From positions 38,761,804-38,825,803 of the forward strand of contig NC_134096.1 in the NCBI RefSeq assembly GCF_000715075.1: a stretch of 64,000 nucleotides of DNA, in the 5' to 3' direction. Within the stretch, counting starts at the first letter, position 1. Every line of letters starts with the position of its first letter. Shown here piece by piece: positions 11,980-23,338 of this stretch. The notes under the pieces are model-generated. The model saw only the letters and a list, made by a program, of their open reading frames with translations, was not told the origin of the DNA and did no database searches. A program made the translations under genes and the position numbers. The stretch is from Nicotiana tabacum (taxonomy: Eukaryota > Streptophyta > Magnoliopsida > Solanales > Solanaceae).

Positions 11980-13467
11980 ATACAAGAACAAGGGTAGCAA
12001 ACGAATCACATGGCATATCCAGACAAGAATCAATGTATGATAACACATATGAATAAATAGATCCAGGATCAAACAATATCGAAGCATCGCTGTGGCATAA
12101 AAAAACATAGTAGTGATAATACCATCAAAAGCAACTGCCTCGATCCTCCCTTGGAACACATAGCATCTGGCCTAACCTCCCTTAGACTAAGCTCCCCTTG
12201 TAGGACAGCCATGTCCTGGATGACCTCCACCTCGAGCTGGTTGAGCGAGCTGAATGCCGGGACTTCTTGTCCTTACCCTGCATCACCTCTCTAGTCTAGT
12301 TGCGGAAGCACTCAATACGACGTGCTATCTCTATAACCTGGTGAAATGAAGCCCCGACTCTGCCTCTCTAGCCATAGCAAGGCGAATGCTGGGTAAAGGC
12401 CGTCAATGAATCTCCTTACTCTATTCTCCTTAGAGGGATTCAAAGTAGTGGCATAACGAGGCAACTTGGTAGACTAATCTCACTCAATAACCGATATCGA
12501 ACCCTGCTAAAGGTACTCAAACTGCCACCTTAGCTCCTCTCTCCTGGTGTGGGGCACAAACTTCTCCAAAACGACCCTAGAGAATTAGGACCAAGTAAGA
12601 GGAGGTGATCGTGCTGGTCTGCCCAACTCATAAAATGGCCACCACCTCTTGGCTGGGCCCTGTATCTGAAAGATGCTGAAGTCAACTCCGTTGGACTCAA
12701 CTAGTCCAAAATTGCACGGAATCTCATGACAATGATCCAAGAACCCTTGATCATCCTCTAAAGGTATAGTATTAAAGTGAGGAGAATGCAACTTCATGAA
12801 CTTATCTAGCCTATTTAACTCATCAACTGACATCGCGGTCATCTCCTCATGCTACACAGCAATAGTAGGCAAAATCACCCCAATTGGTAGAACACCCGGG
12901 GTCTGATAACCATGGGACATCTACTTTGGGTATGGGTAGCGGGAATCTAAACTTCGCCCCTGCCTGGGAAGTAGTTAGTATAGTAGGAAATGCCCCGACA
13001 TGGGCCAAACTCTCGAACAACCTCACCATACGGAACAAAACATCCTGAACAACTAGTGTAATAAGTAAACCCGGGGAACTTGAGCTGGTCCATCAGGCTC
13101 AGCATAGTCATGAACCTGATCCTCAATGTGAGCTACTGATGGCTCAATAACAACTGCTCAAGTAGGGCCCCTAGCTGTGGCGCGTGCTCCACCCCTATCT
13201 CTGCCTCGACCCCTACCTCTCATGGCCCTAGCCTAGGATACCAGCGCCCTCTCAGTTAAACTAGATGAACGCATCCTCACCATCTGCGAGAAAATAGTGC
13301 AAAGATTCAGACTTAGGGATAAACAAATTTGCACAACCGAGAATGAAAGAAAAATAAGTTTTCCTAAAAGCCTTATAGCCTCTTGAAGATAATTACAGAT
13401 GTCTCCATACCGATCGGCTAGACTTTACTAGACTTGCTCATGACTCGTGAGACCTAAGCAACCTAGG
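11980..13467 (-). pseudogene. Ty3/gypsy gag of element E, degenerate
   Basis: Downstream of the minus-strand primer site a leader leads to an ATG near 13280 (start MVRMRSSSLTERALVS), followed by an Arg/Gly-rich stretch and a gag body with typical landmarks: QGPAKRWWPFYELGRP near 12630, PPLTW, then VLEKFVP near 12560. Several in-frame stops and frameshifts break it. The remaining gag toward 12170 continues in fragments, and no protease or polymerase is left because the element is cut at 11980 by the L LTR. It is a Ty3/gypsy gag; the lineage is not resolved from this fragment. Confidence 0.75.
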
Positions 13468-13479
13468 GCTCTGATACCA
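13468..13479 (-). other. Primer-binding site of element E
   Basis: The minus strand reads TGGTATCAGAGC, complementary to the 3' end of initiator Met tRNA, three bases from the LTR end. This fixes the direction of E and the LTR boundary at 13483. Confidence 0.92.
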
Positions 13480-13849
13480 ACTTGTTACGATCCAAAATCC
13501 CACCTAAGACATGATGATGCCTAACACCGCTTGCAAGGCAAACTAACAACCAATGTGCTTAAATAAACTTAAATAACAGTATTGAATAGTCTCAAATACA
13601 GAATAATATAAATAACTGAAGTCAAATAAAGGTACAACTGAAAAACCATCCCAAAATCTAGTGTCATCGAGTACATGAGCTTTATAGAATAAATAAATAC
13701 AAGGTCTGAGTTAGATACAATACTGTCCGAAAGACTAAACAGTAATAACATGAAATAAGAAAAAGGACTTCAAGGCCTACGAATGGAATAACAGTGCTAC
13801 CTCAAAATCTCCAAATCCGGCTCACTAGCAGCTACCACAATCAGCAACA

Positions 13850-14350
13850 TACTACTGAAAAATTGGTCTACGGTAACGCTTGAAAAACCGTTGCCACAGA
13901 CTGTCAAACCATTGCCATAGGGATATTGGAACGGTTTACAGCCCGTTACATCAGTCCGCGTGCCCATAGGTCTATTGGAACGGTTCTTGCAACGGTTTGC
14001 ATTGCCGTGACTATAGATACGTCTATCGCAACGGTTTTCCCTTTCTCTGTTGGAACGATTATTTTTTTCAATTGGAACGGTTTAAAACCATTACTATATT
14101 ATTTATACAACGGTTCTTAACCGTTACCATATTATTTAAAGCAACACTTATGTAAACTATTGTTACGGTTATGTATGGATATAACAACGGTTTCTTTAAG
14201 TTATCGTAACAGTTATATTTGTAATTGGAACGGTTTATAGATCATTTTGGAACATTTTATAGGACCTATTGCAACGGTTAACATTGTCTACTAGAACGTC
14301 ATTTGTGTCCTATTACAACGGTTCTGGTAGGCTATTGTATCAGTTCAGTT
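13850..14350. repeat. CACTA subterminal repeats, 3' side
   Basis: Roughly a dozen copies of GGAACGGTTT, GCAACGGTT and AACCGTTGCC-type motifs in both directions. They resemble the transposase-binding repeats of CACTA ends and match those at the opposite end and in the other CACTA at 6170-6400. Confidence 0.8.
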
Positions 14351-14675
14351 AAACCAAAATATAGCACCTGTTATAAATAAATATTTATATGTATAATAAA
14401 TTATAATAACACTAAAATTTAAATCATAAAATGAAACAATTAATAATATAAAATTATCCATCAAGCAAATAATATCCATAAAGCAAATGTTCTACCCCAA
14501 GTGCATAAGTTTAGTACATTTCAAGAGAGTAAGTAAGTTTCAAAAATGTTGATAACAAAATATTCCTAGAACATTCATCTATAACAATTCAAAATTCATC
14601 TCAAGTAAGATCTAGTTCTTCTACATCATCCATTTATTGATCTACTCCACATATAAAAGAGGATAAATAAAGTTA

Positions 14676-14824
14676 TTACCCTTCAAGAGAATCCTGTCTA
14701 AGAATACTCATAGTACAAATTGCCATGAAAAAAGAAAAGAACATGAAAACTCCAGAACCAACAATAGTAGTTGTAAAACAAAAAGAAACTACAACAAGAA
14801 GTTCAAGTCTTCCAAGTTGTGCCA
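14676..14824 (-). other. Possible fifth captured exon (hydrophobic peptide)
   Basis: From an ATG at 14824 the minus strand encodes about 50 residues, strongly hydrophobic in the middle (LLVVVSFCF, then FMFFSFFMAI), ending at GAAGG followed by GTAATAA, which could be a splice donor. I do not recognise the source. It lies back to back with the NPF fragment and may be another gene piece or simply an open frame. Confidence 0.3.
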
Positions 14825-14865
14825 TGTTTGACCATAACAAATGGTGAAGAAACAACTTTTTGATC

Positions 14866-15645
14866 CGAATAGGACCTATATGGGCATCTGGAATTATTCT
14901 AATCACAGCATATGCTCAACAACACACATTCTCAGTTCAACAGGCAAAAACAATGGACAAACACTAAATAAATTCCTTCGAAATCCCAGCTGCATCGATG
15001 AGAGTCTTCACATTAACAGCAATGTTATGCACCATTTGCTTCTATGACCGCGTATTTGTGCCAATAGCACATAAATTCACTGGTCTAGAACGAGGCATAT
15101 CGTTCCTTAGCAGAATGGCTATCGGGTTCTCTATTTCAGTTCTAGACACATTAGTAGCCGGATTTATAGAAGTTAAACAAAAAGAAGCAGCCTTAACTCA
15201 TGGACTAATCGATAAAGGTAAGGCGATTGTTCCCATTTCAGTATTTTGGCTAGTGCCTCAGTATTGCTTACATGGTGTGGCTGAGACATTTATGTCAATT
15301 GGACATCTTGAATTTTTCTATGATAAAGCACCAGAGAGTATGAGAAGTACAGCTACTGCATTATTCTGGACATCAATTTCAGCTGGGAATTATTTGAGTA
15401 CACTTTTGGTTTCATTAGTGCATAAATTTACTTCAGGATCTGGAGGATCAAATTGGTTACCTGATAATAATTTGAGAAAGGGAAAATTAGAGTATTTTTT
15501 ATTGGTTAATCACAATTATACAAGTGATTAACTTGATTTACCATCTGTTTTGTGCAAAATTCTATACTTTCAAGCCTATTCAGGTACAAAAGACAGAAGA
15601 TTTGGACTCTAAAAAAGATAGTATTGAACTTGTACATAATGTTTA
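14866..15645 (+). pseudogene. NPF (NRT1/PTR family) transporter, C-terminal fragment
   Basis: The frame from 14866 reads RIGPIWASGIILITAYAQ, then a TAA at 14965-14967, then continues in the same frame through the final transmembrane segments: DRVFVPIA, FWLVPQYCLHG, PESMRSTATALFW and NWLPDNNL. These are hallmarks of the C-terminal third of plant NPF nitrate/peptide proton symporters of the plasma membrane. A run of six Ts near 15491 has one extra base and shifts the frame; after it the tail NLIYHLFCAKFYTF runs to a stop at 15643-15645. Family members are about 560-600 residues, so roughly the last 45 percent is here, without start or promoter. It resembles the NPF3-type group, but subfamily is a guess. 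It is a captured, dead copy. Confidence 0.9.
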
Positions 15646-15860
15646 GTTTGTATTAGCATCTTGATTTAGAAGGTTTTGTAATTTTGGCCTATGTTTATGT
15701 CCTATTATATTGTAATAATTTTAGGTTAGTAGAAAAGAAAAGAATGGTATGCATAGTTGTAGTAGGTAAAGGAGAAAGTTTTGAGAAATATTTTTAATTT
15801 TATTGCTCCATATTAAGTATAAAAGACGAGCTTGAACAACTTTAGAATAATTCAAAGAGT

Positions 15861-16206
15861 CTTGACAAGCTTTTTGAAGATGTAGAAGCTATAAAAGACG
15901 AGCTTAAACAACTTGAAAAGCTTCACTCTCAACTCCACAACTCACACAAACAGAGCAAGACTCTGTACAATGCAAAAACTGTCAAAGATGTTAGAACAAA
16001 GATGGATAATGATATTTCAATAGCTTTGAAAAAAGCCAAATTTATTAAAGTCCGTTTAGAAACTTTAGACAGATCTAATGCTGCTAATAGAAGTATAGCT
16101 GGTTGTGGCCCTGGTAGTTCTTCTTAAAGAACAAGAACTTCTGTTGTGAATGGTTTGAGGAAAAAACTTCAAGAATCAATGAATCAGTTCAATGAACTCC
16201 GGCAGG
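15861..16206 (+). pseudogene. Plasma-membrane syntaxin (SYP12-like) fragment
   Basis: The frame from 15861 reads LDKLFEDVEAIKDEL, then KTLYNAKTVKDV, LDRSNAANRS and GCGPGSSS, hits a TAA at 16125-16127, and continues RTRTSVVNGLRKKLQE to about 16206. This is the N-terminal Habc region of plant Qa-SNAREs of the SYP12/SYP11 type, which drive vesicle fusion at the plasma membrane or cell plate. The SNARE motif and membrane anchor are absent. A short duplicate of GACGAGCTTGAACAACTT lies just upstream at 15826. It is on the same strand as the NPF piece, about 215 bp away, and is a second captured gene in the CACTA element. Confidence 0.88.
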
Positions 16207-16626
16207 AGCCAGCCACCAAAAAAGGAAATAAGAATAAATTCAAATCCAATCCAAATTCAAATCGTGTTTCGTTGAGGAGTTCCTGACAACTGATTTGTCT
16301 ACACAAAGTAATCATTTCCCATAAGGAAACTCAAACTCAACCTACTTTACACCCTTAAAGTGCACTGCCCGAAAAAAGCAGGAACCCCAAACAAGACAAC
16401 CAAGTTTGACACATAAGTCCCAAGTCCCAACCACAACTACAACCTCAACCATTGACTCTCAGTCTGTCACAGAGAAGTTGGATACCAATAATACCGAAAT
16501 AGGCACATCTATAGGAAGAAAAAAGGATATTACCATATCCACTCAGACTTGACCAAACCAAAATCCCAAGCAAGGAAGGAGGAGAAGAAGAAGAAATAGA
16601 CGAAGATGTATAACATTTGGTACGTA

Positions 16627-17037
16627 CTAGCCTTGATTTTTACTACCAGCAGATGGTCGACTGTTTAGTTGAACATCAGCTTGTTGTGCAGAGGAAGCTT
16701 CTACAGGTGAACGTGCATTGAACCTTAACATGTCAGGATCAAGTCGCAAATCTGGGTTCAAACGCTGAAGTCGAGCGATGACGTTCATTGTAATATTTTG
16801 TTCTATAGCATCCTTTTGTTCGTTCAACTTTTCATGCATTCTTTGTTGCATCCTCTCCTCCATTTCCTCCATTTTCTGCTGCATCCTCTCATCAGTAGCA
16901 TCTAAAGAAGATCCAAGATTCCCTTTTTGCCCTTTTAATACAGTCTTGGTAACCCCTCGTCCATACAATCTCACGCGACCTGAATGTTCAGGTCCCATGA
17001 CTGATGCAAAAGCGTCAACAGAACACATTATGGACAT
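16627..17037 (-). pseudogene. TNP1-like / PTTA transposase C-terminal part
   Basis: The 136-aa minus-strand frame contains VMGPEHSGRVRLYGRGVT, the signature of the plant PTTA/En-Spm transposase family (Pfam Transposase_24-like), followed by a coiled-coil rich in MEERMQQ repeats and a Pro/Ser-rich tail. It has no full-length N-terminal partner in frame; a small basic exon at 20948-20980 may be its start. It is the only transposon-encoded coding piece recognised in this element and sets the transcription direction as minus, antisense to the captured genes. Confidence 0.8.
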
Positions 17038-17840
17038 AGGAAAGAAACATTGATGATTTGAATTTTGATATCTTAACTACTCTCCTACTTACTAGAAACA
17101 ATGGTAATGAATAATGTTACTATAGTGACTAAAAAAAACTGATTACCACATGGCATATGGCCCATTCTCCCCCGCCAGTCTCACTCAAGAATATTATTCC
17201 CTTTAATGGGCAAAATTCACTTGCCAGGAAGAAAGTTTCTTAATGGATTTCTTCCATTTCATAAGACAACAAGCATTAAAGAAGCTTCTTCTGGAAATTA
17301 ATATGAATAAGCTTAAAGTGCAAATATACTACTAGTTATGAAGATTTTGCTAGAATGAGATTATGAAACTTGAATAATCTGGGGAAATATGGATAAGATT
17401 GAAAATGGGGAAATGAGATTATGTGATGTTACATCAGAAAGACATAAACATACAAATGCCTATACATGCTTGAGGAACACACTTATTATAAACTTTAATT
17501 GGAGATAAATTTTAAGTAATATAAGCACTTGACAAATCCAATCAACAATCAAATCTATTATTACTTTTATTTCATACACAAATAAATGCCGTTATGGGTA
17601 ATTAACCAGAATTTCGAAAACATCATAAAAGTTTCTTCATCATGTTTCCGAGAAAATAGTTATGATATTTTGACCAATCACATCTTTTTACATGGTAATC
17701 TACACCTACTTATCCCCAACCTTTGCTGGTGTTTCCACTTGAATATGCAAAAAGGACTTTTAGGGGTTCGTTTCTAGTGTTTGAAATAGTTTAAGGTTTC
17801 AAAAAGATGCTGCTTGCTGATTTTGTTTTAAAGTTCATTT

Positions 17841-18380
17841 CAGTGTTGTGAAGAGCGTGAAGCGAGGAAAAGCGACAAACCCATTTTCACTTAAAGCGAG
17901 AAGCGAGAAGTGAGAAGCGAAGCTCTCGCTTTTTTGAAGTGAAGCGAAACTTAAAAAAATATTAAAATAAATACTACACAGACAACCTATGTAACTGTAA
18001 GCAAAAAATGGCAGCAACTGAAATGAAAAACATTGGGCAGCATTTCGCTGGAATTTAAGACTGAAACAGTGAAATAAGAAGAAGAAGAAGAAGAAGAGAA
18101 TGAGAAAAAGAAGAACTGGAGGGAAAAAATATTTGGCAGCATTTCGCCGCTATTTTGAGACTGAAACAGTGAAAGAAAAAGAAAAAGAAGAAGAAGAAGA
18201 AGGAGGAGGAGGAGAAAAAATCACATACCTGGGCTTGAACCTGATGAACTTGAATTTGAACAGTGCAGAAAATGGGAACCCTAATAACACCTTCTACACT
18301 TCACAACATAGAACAACCAAGTTCCTGCTTCGCTTCGCTTCACGCTTTAAGCGCTGAAGCGAGCGCTTTTCACAACACTG
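17841..18380. mobile_element. hAT-type MITE, 540 bp
   Basis: Terminal inverted repeats CAGTGTTGTGAA and TTTTCACAACACTG, with inverted AAGCG-rich arms (AAGCGAGAAGCGAGAAG near the left, CGCTTCGCTTCACGC near the right). Flanks GTTCATTT (17833-17840) and ATTCATTT (18381-18388) give an 8-bp duplication with one change. An AAG-rich microsatellite lies inside (about 18078-18105). No transposase. Confidence 0.85.
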
Positions 18381-18571
18381 ATTCATTTCTTACAAACATT
18401 AGAGTAATTCAGGTTTCTTATATAGTCTACGACTGATCCTAAATGTATTAGATTTTGACTGATGAAATCAGAGAAATAAATCAGAAGGTTCTACTAGAAA
18501 AACTATCACAACTTCCCATATTCTCTTGTCTTTAAATGTTGGTACCCAAATGATTAATATTGCTTCTGCAG

Positions 18572-18840
18572 GGCAATCTTATTCATCAAGAAACTATAGA
18601 ACTCTATAAAAAGGTAAACCTCATTCAACAAGAGAATACAAAATTGAAGAAAAAGGTATTAATTTAAAGGGGAAGTTACCTATTCCAGATTTCTAAGCAA
18701 GGATGCGGAAGTGAACCGAATGGGGGTGTCCAGGCCACACATGTAATCAACAATGGATATGATGTACATGCACCAATCAGTCTCCAGCTAAACCCTGAGG
18801 ATACAAAAGAAAGAACATGTGACTTGGAAACAGTAAAGGG
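18572..18840 (+). pseudogene. MADS-box factor (AGL17/ANR1-like) K-box/C-terminal exons
   Basis: After an acceptor TTCTGCAG, 84 bases encode [14 protein letters not shown] and then [14 protein letters not shown], ending at a GTATT donor (18656). The residues and the 42-bp periodicity fit the late K-box exons of AGL17-clade MIKC MADS proteins. Here two 42-bp units are contiguous. Downstream, around 18735-18800, a frame reads INNGYDVHAPISLQL, resembling the C-terminal exon of the same proteins. The MADS DNA-binding domain is absent. Flanking intron-like sequence shows the capture was from genomic DNA. The MITE 17841-18380 sits in the presumed upstream intron. Confidence 0.75.
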
Positions 18841-19931
18841 GAACAAAGCATCTGAAGCCGAAAAAATTAAATAAAATAAGAACTAAGCCAGAAACAGAAC
18901 ACTCCAAACAGTTAATTGTGTTCACTTCTTTTGCACTACTATATTCTTGATAAAAATAAAAAGAACTAACTACATAAATATATTGGTCATTATAAAATGA
19001 CGGGACAGCTAAACACCATTATAAAATAAAACTCACACTTCATGTAGAGTTAGAGAAACAGAAAACCCCAACTAAAAAATATGAAGAACCTGATCATCAA
19101 AATCGACAAAAAATAAAGCTAGAGATCCTAACATCTTGCATTGCATAAATGCAGAGAACCTATTTCAAGCTCCAAGGCCTTGTTTGGTGGATTAATCCAA
19201 ATACAGACAATTATTAAGCAGATTCTGAATTGATTAATTCTAAGTACTGTCGTTATTCTTGCATTGTTCAGCAATTATGCCACAATGTAATAACACTTCA
19301 ATTCCGGTATTTTAGATCATACTTTTCAATTTTCATCTCAGCATATACAACATACATTATTTAACTGGAATATTTAGAGTGTTTTACAATTGGAAGGAAT
19401 GATAGAATTTGCTATTTGTAATAATAAAAACCAACTACTCCATTACTTACCTCATTTATCCTTTTATTGGTTTTTCGTATCATTATAAGAGCTTTGACTA
19501 AATAAGAATTTAACAATTTAATCATTCAACCATAACCAGTCCAAAGTGGAGAATTTAACAATTTAATCATTCAACCATAACCAGTTTACATAACAGATCT
19601 GTAAACTGCTTAGCTGCATTTCGTATCTGTGTACTAATTAAAAAGATTGAACTTATATTATGGTGCAAGCTAATCACAATAAGGTTAAGTAATAGTAGTA
19701 AAGTATGAATATAATAGTCCCAATATATAAATGTTTAGGTACTGGCAGTATAAAGTTAGTTATCATTTGTTCACAAAATGTTGTAGTGTCAACATGATGT
19801 ATATTCATAATTTTTTTCTCGATTCCACAACTATCAATTACTGCCTCATTAAATAACTCCTAAGTAGAAAGTATCTAATTATGTCATTTGGTTTAACTTG
19901 ATTCAAATTATGTACTTATTCTCCTCGGCAG

Positions 19932-20090
19932 ATTGGTAATGCAGTGATTAATGATGAGACGGATACGAGAGGAATGTATGAATATTTTGCAAGTCATGCC
20001 CTGATTTCTGATGAACTTAAAGCTCAAATCCAGAAACAATGCAAGTTCACAGACAGTTCTGAATCAGATGAGTGCAAATTGGCAGGAAGT
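19932..20090 (+). pseudogene. Serine carboxypeptidase-like exon (SCPL)
   Basis: After an acceptor CCTCGGCAG the frame reads IGNAVINDETD, GMYEYFASHALISDE and CKFTDSSESDEC. This matches the segment of secreted or vacuolar plant serine carboxypeptidases that follows the catalytic Ser region. The catalytic Ser, Asp and His segments themselves are not in the fragment. After about 20090 the similarity ends. It is the fourth host gene piece in the CACTA element, on the same strand as the other three. Confidence 0.82.
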
Positions 20091-20947
20091 AAAGAAAATA
20101 TATCTTATCCCCATCATGCATCCCATGCTTGTTACAACTCCAGTTAGTGGTATTAGTATCTATGATACTCATTCTACTGGAGGTGTACCTATGCATTGAG
20201 GCTAGACACCACTGCCAGGAAGGAAATGCAGTCACAATCTCCCACCCAAAGAACACTGCCTCAACAAATACTGCAGTCAGTTTTAACAAGAACAAGCCAC
20301 AGTGGCCAATCCTCAGGCCTTAACATTGCAGATCCCCACCTGTTTTGGAACTCCCAGCTCCAGCACAACCCCTTAACCAAAAGAAAAATCAAGTTGCAAA
20401 ACACAACACCCACAAGAACCTGATAGTAGCTGCTAATTCTTCTACAGCTGCAAACTCAACCTCAACACACACCTATAAATGTTGGGTATTCTCATTCTTC
20501 TACAGTTGAAAACTAATATGTTATAGGAGTAGAATTTCATGAAACTTGTTGGGTATTCTCATCCTATAAATTCACTTGCAAAACCTCATGGTTCCTCACT
20601 TTTCATTCAACAATTACTCGGTAGATTCGCAATGGCCCCACATAGAACCAAACCAGCTACACTTAATTTCGAGAAACACCAATTCAGAATGGTGATGCTC
20701 TCACAAACAATAAAAATATTAGCATTCAAGAAACAATAATCACCATTTTCTTATTGAGACAAAAGAAGTGATCTTTCGACAAATATAGAACTCAACTTCA
20801 TTTTCTATGAAACCCTAAAAATGGAAAACATAAGGCCCAGCGGCGCACAGGCAGTGTGGAAAACAGAAGGCATGACTGAGATCTTAAATAAAATAAATAA
20901 AAATGGTAGAATACAGTTGGAATCGTAATGAAAAATGTAGCTTACTG

Positions 20948-20980
20948 GTGCCGCCGATGGTGGTTTGTCTTCCTCGTCAT
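20948..20980 (-). other. Possible first coding exon of the CACTA gene
   Basis: From an ATG at 20980 the minus strand encodes a short basic peptide (MTRKTNHHRR) followed by a donor-like GTAAGC. It lies about 460 bp inside the 5' terminus of the element, where the TNP1-type gene would start. The assignment is by position only. Confidence 0.3.
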
Positions 20981-21179
20981 CTCCGGCTAACTAATGAAGG
21001 CTTTTTGGGAGAGAGAGATCGGAACTTTTGAAGATAGCGTTTGTGTGCTTAGCTTCCTCGTAATCTCCGGTGTGTGTATACGTATATTATTAGGTTTTAT
21101 TATTTTATTAAATATTAAATATAAAATATAATAGAAGCGGGTCTCATTTAGCGGGCCGTCCAAAATTTGGGGGAAATTA

Positions 21180-21444
21180 TAGAGGGAATTCATAACTGTT
21201 GCCTTACATTAAAATTATAAATAACCCTTACCATAGATAAACTTATTGCTACGTCCAAAAACGTTGCTATAGAAAATCTACTGTAACGGTTTTTAGACTA
21301 ATGCAACGGTTTAGGTGCTAAACTGTGCCGATAGTACCAATTACCTTACGCAACGGTTGAAACCATTGCAACAAACCATCTATAGCAACGGTTACAGAAC
21401 CGTGGCAATAAAAAGCGTTGCCATAACTCTAATTTCTAGTAGTG
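21180..21444. repeat. CACTA subterminal repeats, 5' side
   Basis: Repeated GCAACGGTT, AACCATTGCAAC and AACCGTGGCAA motifs in both directions lead to the terminus. The adjacent GCGGGTCTCATTTAGCGGG stretch also occurs at the 5' end of the other CACTA (about 6090), so the two belong to one family. Confidence 0.8.
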
Positions 21445-21789
21445 ATAACTGGATCTGCAGATTAAGTGCAGAGTATAGTATGAGTACAACCGAGCTCATG
21501 TACTCAATAAGTACAAAGCCTAACCTCGGACTAAAAGCAGTGATAAGCTTAAGGTCCAATACTCTTTCTCAACAGCCAACAACAACATAAATAGTCTAAA
21601 AATAGCAAAAGGAAAAGCAGCTCGATAATATCAGATTCAACTCTATCACATTGAGAGGAAAATAGCATGCTTTCCAAATATATTAGTCAAGGTATCTATT
21701 TAAAAGACATCAAATATCAAATAGCATGAAAAAATACAACTTTAAGTTGGGACAAGAAATTTCCCATTTAAACATAAAAAGCTTTTCCC

Positions 21790-22433
21790 TATTACAGGTA
21801 CTGCAATGAGAAGAACAAAACCAATTATGATCAAACAATTTTTTGACGCCATAAGTATTGTTATCCAAAAATGTTTCATCATTTCTTTTGTTATTTAACT
21901 ATGACATTCGCAGAAACAAAAAATATAGAGGAAGTCTTAAATACGAAAACTTTGAAAGAGAAGATGCGAACCAGGAATCATAAAATATTGCTCTAATACC
22001 CCTGTAAGAACAAATTATAAAGCAAGAACAATGAATTTTGTATCTTTTTAGCGCATCGAAAGAATCAGTGAACTCACCACCAAAGTAATTGTCCCAAGTC
22101 GAACTTGGTCTCCCTCGGAAATATAGTCAAATCCCATTAACTAAATATCTTTATTGTATTTGGACTTCGTGTGGAGAATGAGAAAATTTTATAGATCAAT
22201 CTCTTTGTTGAACAAAAGAATTTTGTACCTAGAGAAGTTTTTCTACATAATAGTTTTCACGAAGAACCGCTTCAATCCTAAATCCCATTTTGCTTCTCTA
22301 TTATTAATGTAGAGGTAGTTTTTAGGAGTAAAATAACTCTCTGGTAACTTCCCTCATGTCTATCTTATTTAAACGGGTCGGGTCGGATCAAATCACATGG
22401 GCGATCCATGACCCAATATTCAATAATTTAACA
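21790..22433 (-). mobile_element. Copia-like LTR and leader fragment
   Basis: A 431-bp segment 22003-22433 begins TGTTAAATTATTG and ends TTCTTACA on the minus strand, i.e. TG...CA ends. Immediately beyond it lies a decayed primer site (GGGTATTAGAGC at 21990-22001) for initiator Met tRNA. The size and spacing fit a Ty1/copia 5' LTR and leader. No coding domain remains, and the left limit is uncertain. Confidence 0.5.
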
Positions 22434-22517
22434 TTACATTCAAGAAAAGCCAGTTTAAGAAGTTCGTAATCCATAGGAGAACATATATGTTATTACACTA
22501 TATTTATTGTTACTAAA
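22434..22517. other. Unassigned short stretch flanking LTR I
   Basis: AT-rich sequence containing the left target duplication CTAAA (22513-22517) of LTR I. Nothing else is recognised. Confidence 0.6.
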
Positions 22518-23338
22518 TGTCAATCCAAAATCCTACCAAAAGCTGTGATGACGCCTAATATTCTAGTTAGGCAAATCAGCACTCAATCATCATCACAAAA
22601 TCCAATTATTAAGTCATTCACTGTTTTCACAATACAAATTAACAAAGCGAAAATAATTTCAAACCAATAACATGAGTACATAATCCGTGGCATGATCTAA
22701 ACATGAAGACAAATGTTTAATCAAATGTCCAAAACCCGGTGTCACTACATCACGAGCATCTAATAAGAGTAACTAGAGTCAACTGAATAAATACATCTGA
22801 ACGAAAAAGAAATACATGAACAGAAAATAGATAAGTAGGGAAGGAGACTCCATGTGCAATGAATCAGATCGAGAATAGTAGCTCACCATGAAGTCTCCAA
22901 TATAGTGCTCCTACTCAACTCAAAGGTACCGCTAATACCAGTCTCAGAACCTGCACAAAAATATATCGAAGTGTAGTATGAGTATAAAACTACAGTACCC
23001 AGTAAGTATCAAGTCTAACCTCGAAAAAGTAGTGTCAAAGGGTCGACATCGACAGTCACTATCCATCCAATAATCAGGTAAAGCATAAATAAAAATATGA
23101 AAAATAAGCATGCTATCATGTAATAAATACGACAACACAAAGAAATACATGTCATAAATTTAGGCATGCTTAGTAGATAAGGAGAGCAATTAAGACATCA
23201 ACACCTCGATCGACATACCAAGACATGATCTATGTCAACAACATTTATATCAAATCACTGCATGAGTCAAAAATAAGTACATATGCATGCTCATTATCTA
23301 ATATCAATGTATGTAAGAGCCAATGCATGAGTCCAAGT

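Larger units (their letters stand above)
13850..21444 (-). mobile_element. CACTA transposon carrying four host gene fragments (7.6 kb)
   Basis: The left end TACTACTGAAAAA is a slightly decayed CACTA terminus and the right end TTTCTAGTAGTG is intact. The flanks ACA and ATA would be a 3-bp target duplication with one change. Both ends carry arrays of AACGGTT/AACCGTT subterminal motifs (13870-14350 and 21240-21420). A TNP1-like transposase remnant lies on the minus strand at 16627-17037, and no TNP2 transposase is seen, so the element looks non-autonomous. Plus-strand fragments of an NPF transporter, a syntaxin, a MADS-box factor and a serine carboxypeptidase lie inside, with intron-like flanks, so they derive from genomic DNA. 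A hAT MITE is nested at 17841-18380. Stretches 17050-17830, 18850-19930 and 20540-20930 show nothing I recognise. Confidence 0.85.
13483..21790 (-). mobile_element. LTR of element E (family P), split by CACTA
   Basis: The LTR occupies 13483-13849 and 21445 to about 21790. The joined pieces match the LTR I sequence beginning at 22518 in the same order: GATCCAAAATCC near the end, then a GTAGTATGAGTACAACC block (21475; counterpart near 22975). The CACTA element 13850-21444 sits between the pieces. The upstream limit is uncertain because a Copia-like fragment adjoins it. Confidence 0.65.

Noticed and set aside
14841..15047. 68-residue plus-strand frame at the start of the NPF piece
   Set aside because: The NPF peptide is read in another frame from 14866; this frame gives no recognisable protein.
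16778..17053. Cys/Ser/Ile-rich 91-residue plus-strand frame
   Set aside because: It is the reverse-strand shadow of the coiled-coil of the TNP1-like transposase at 16627-17037.
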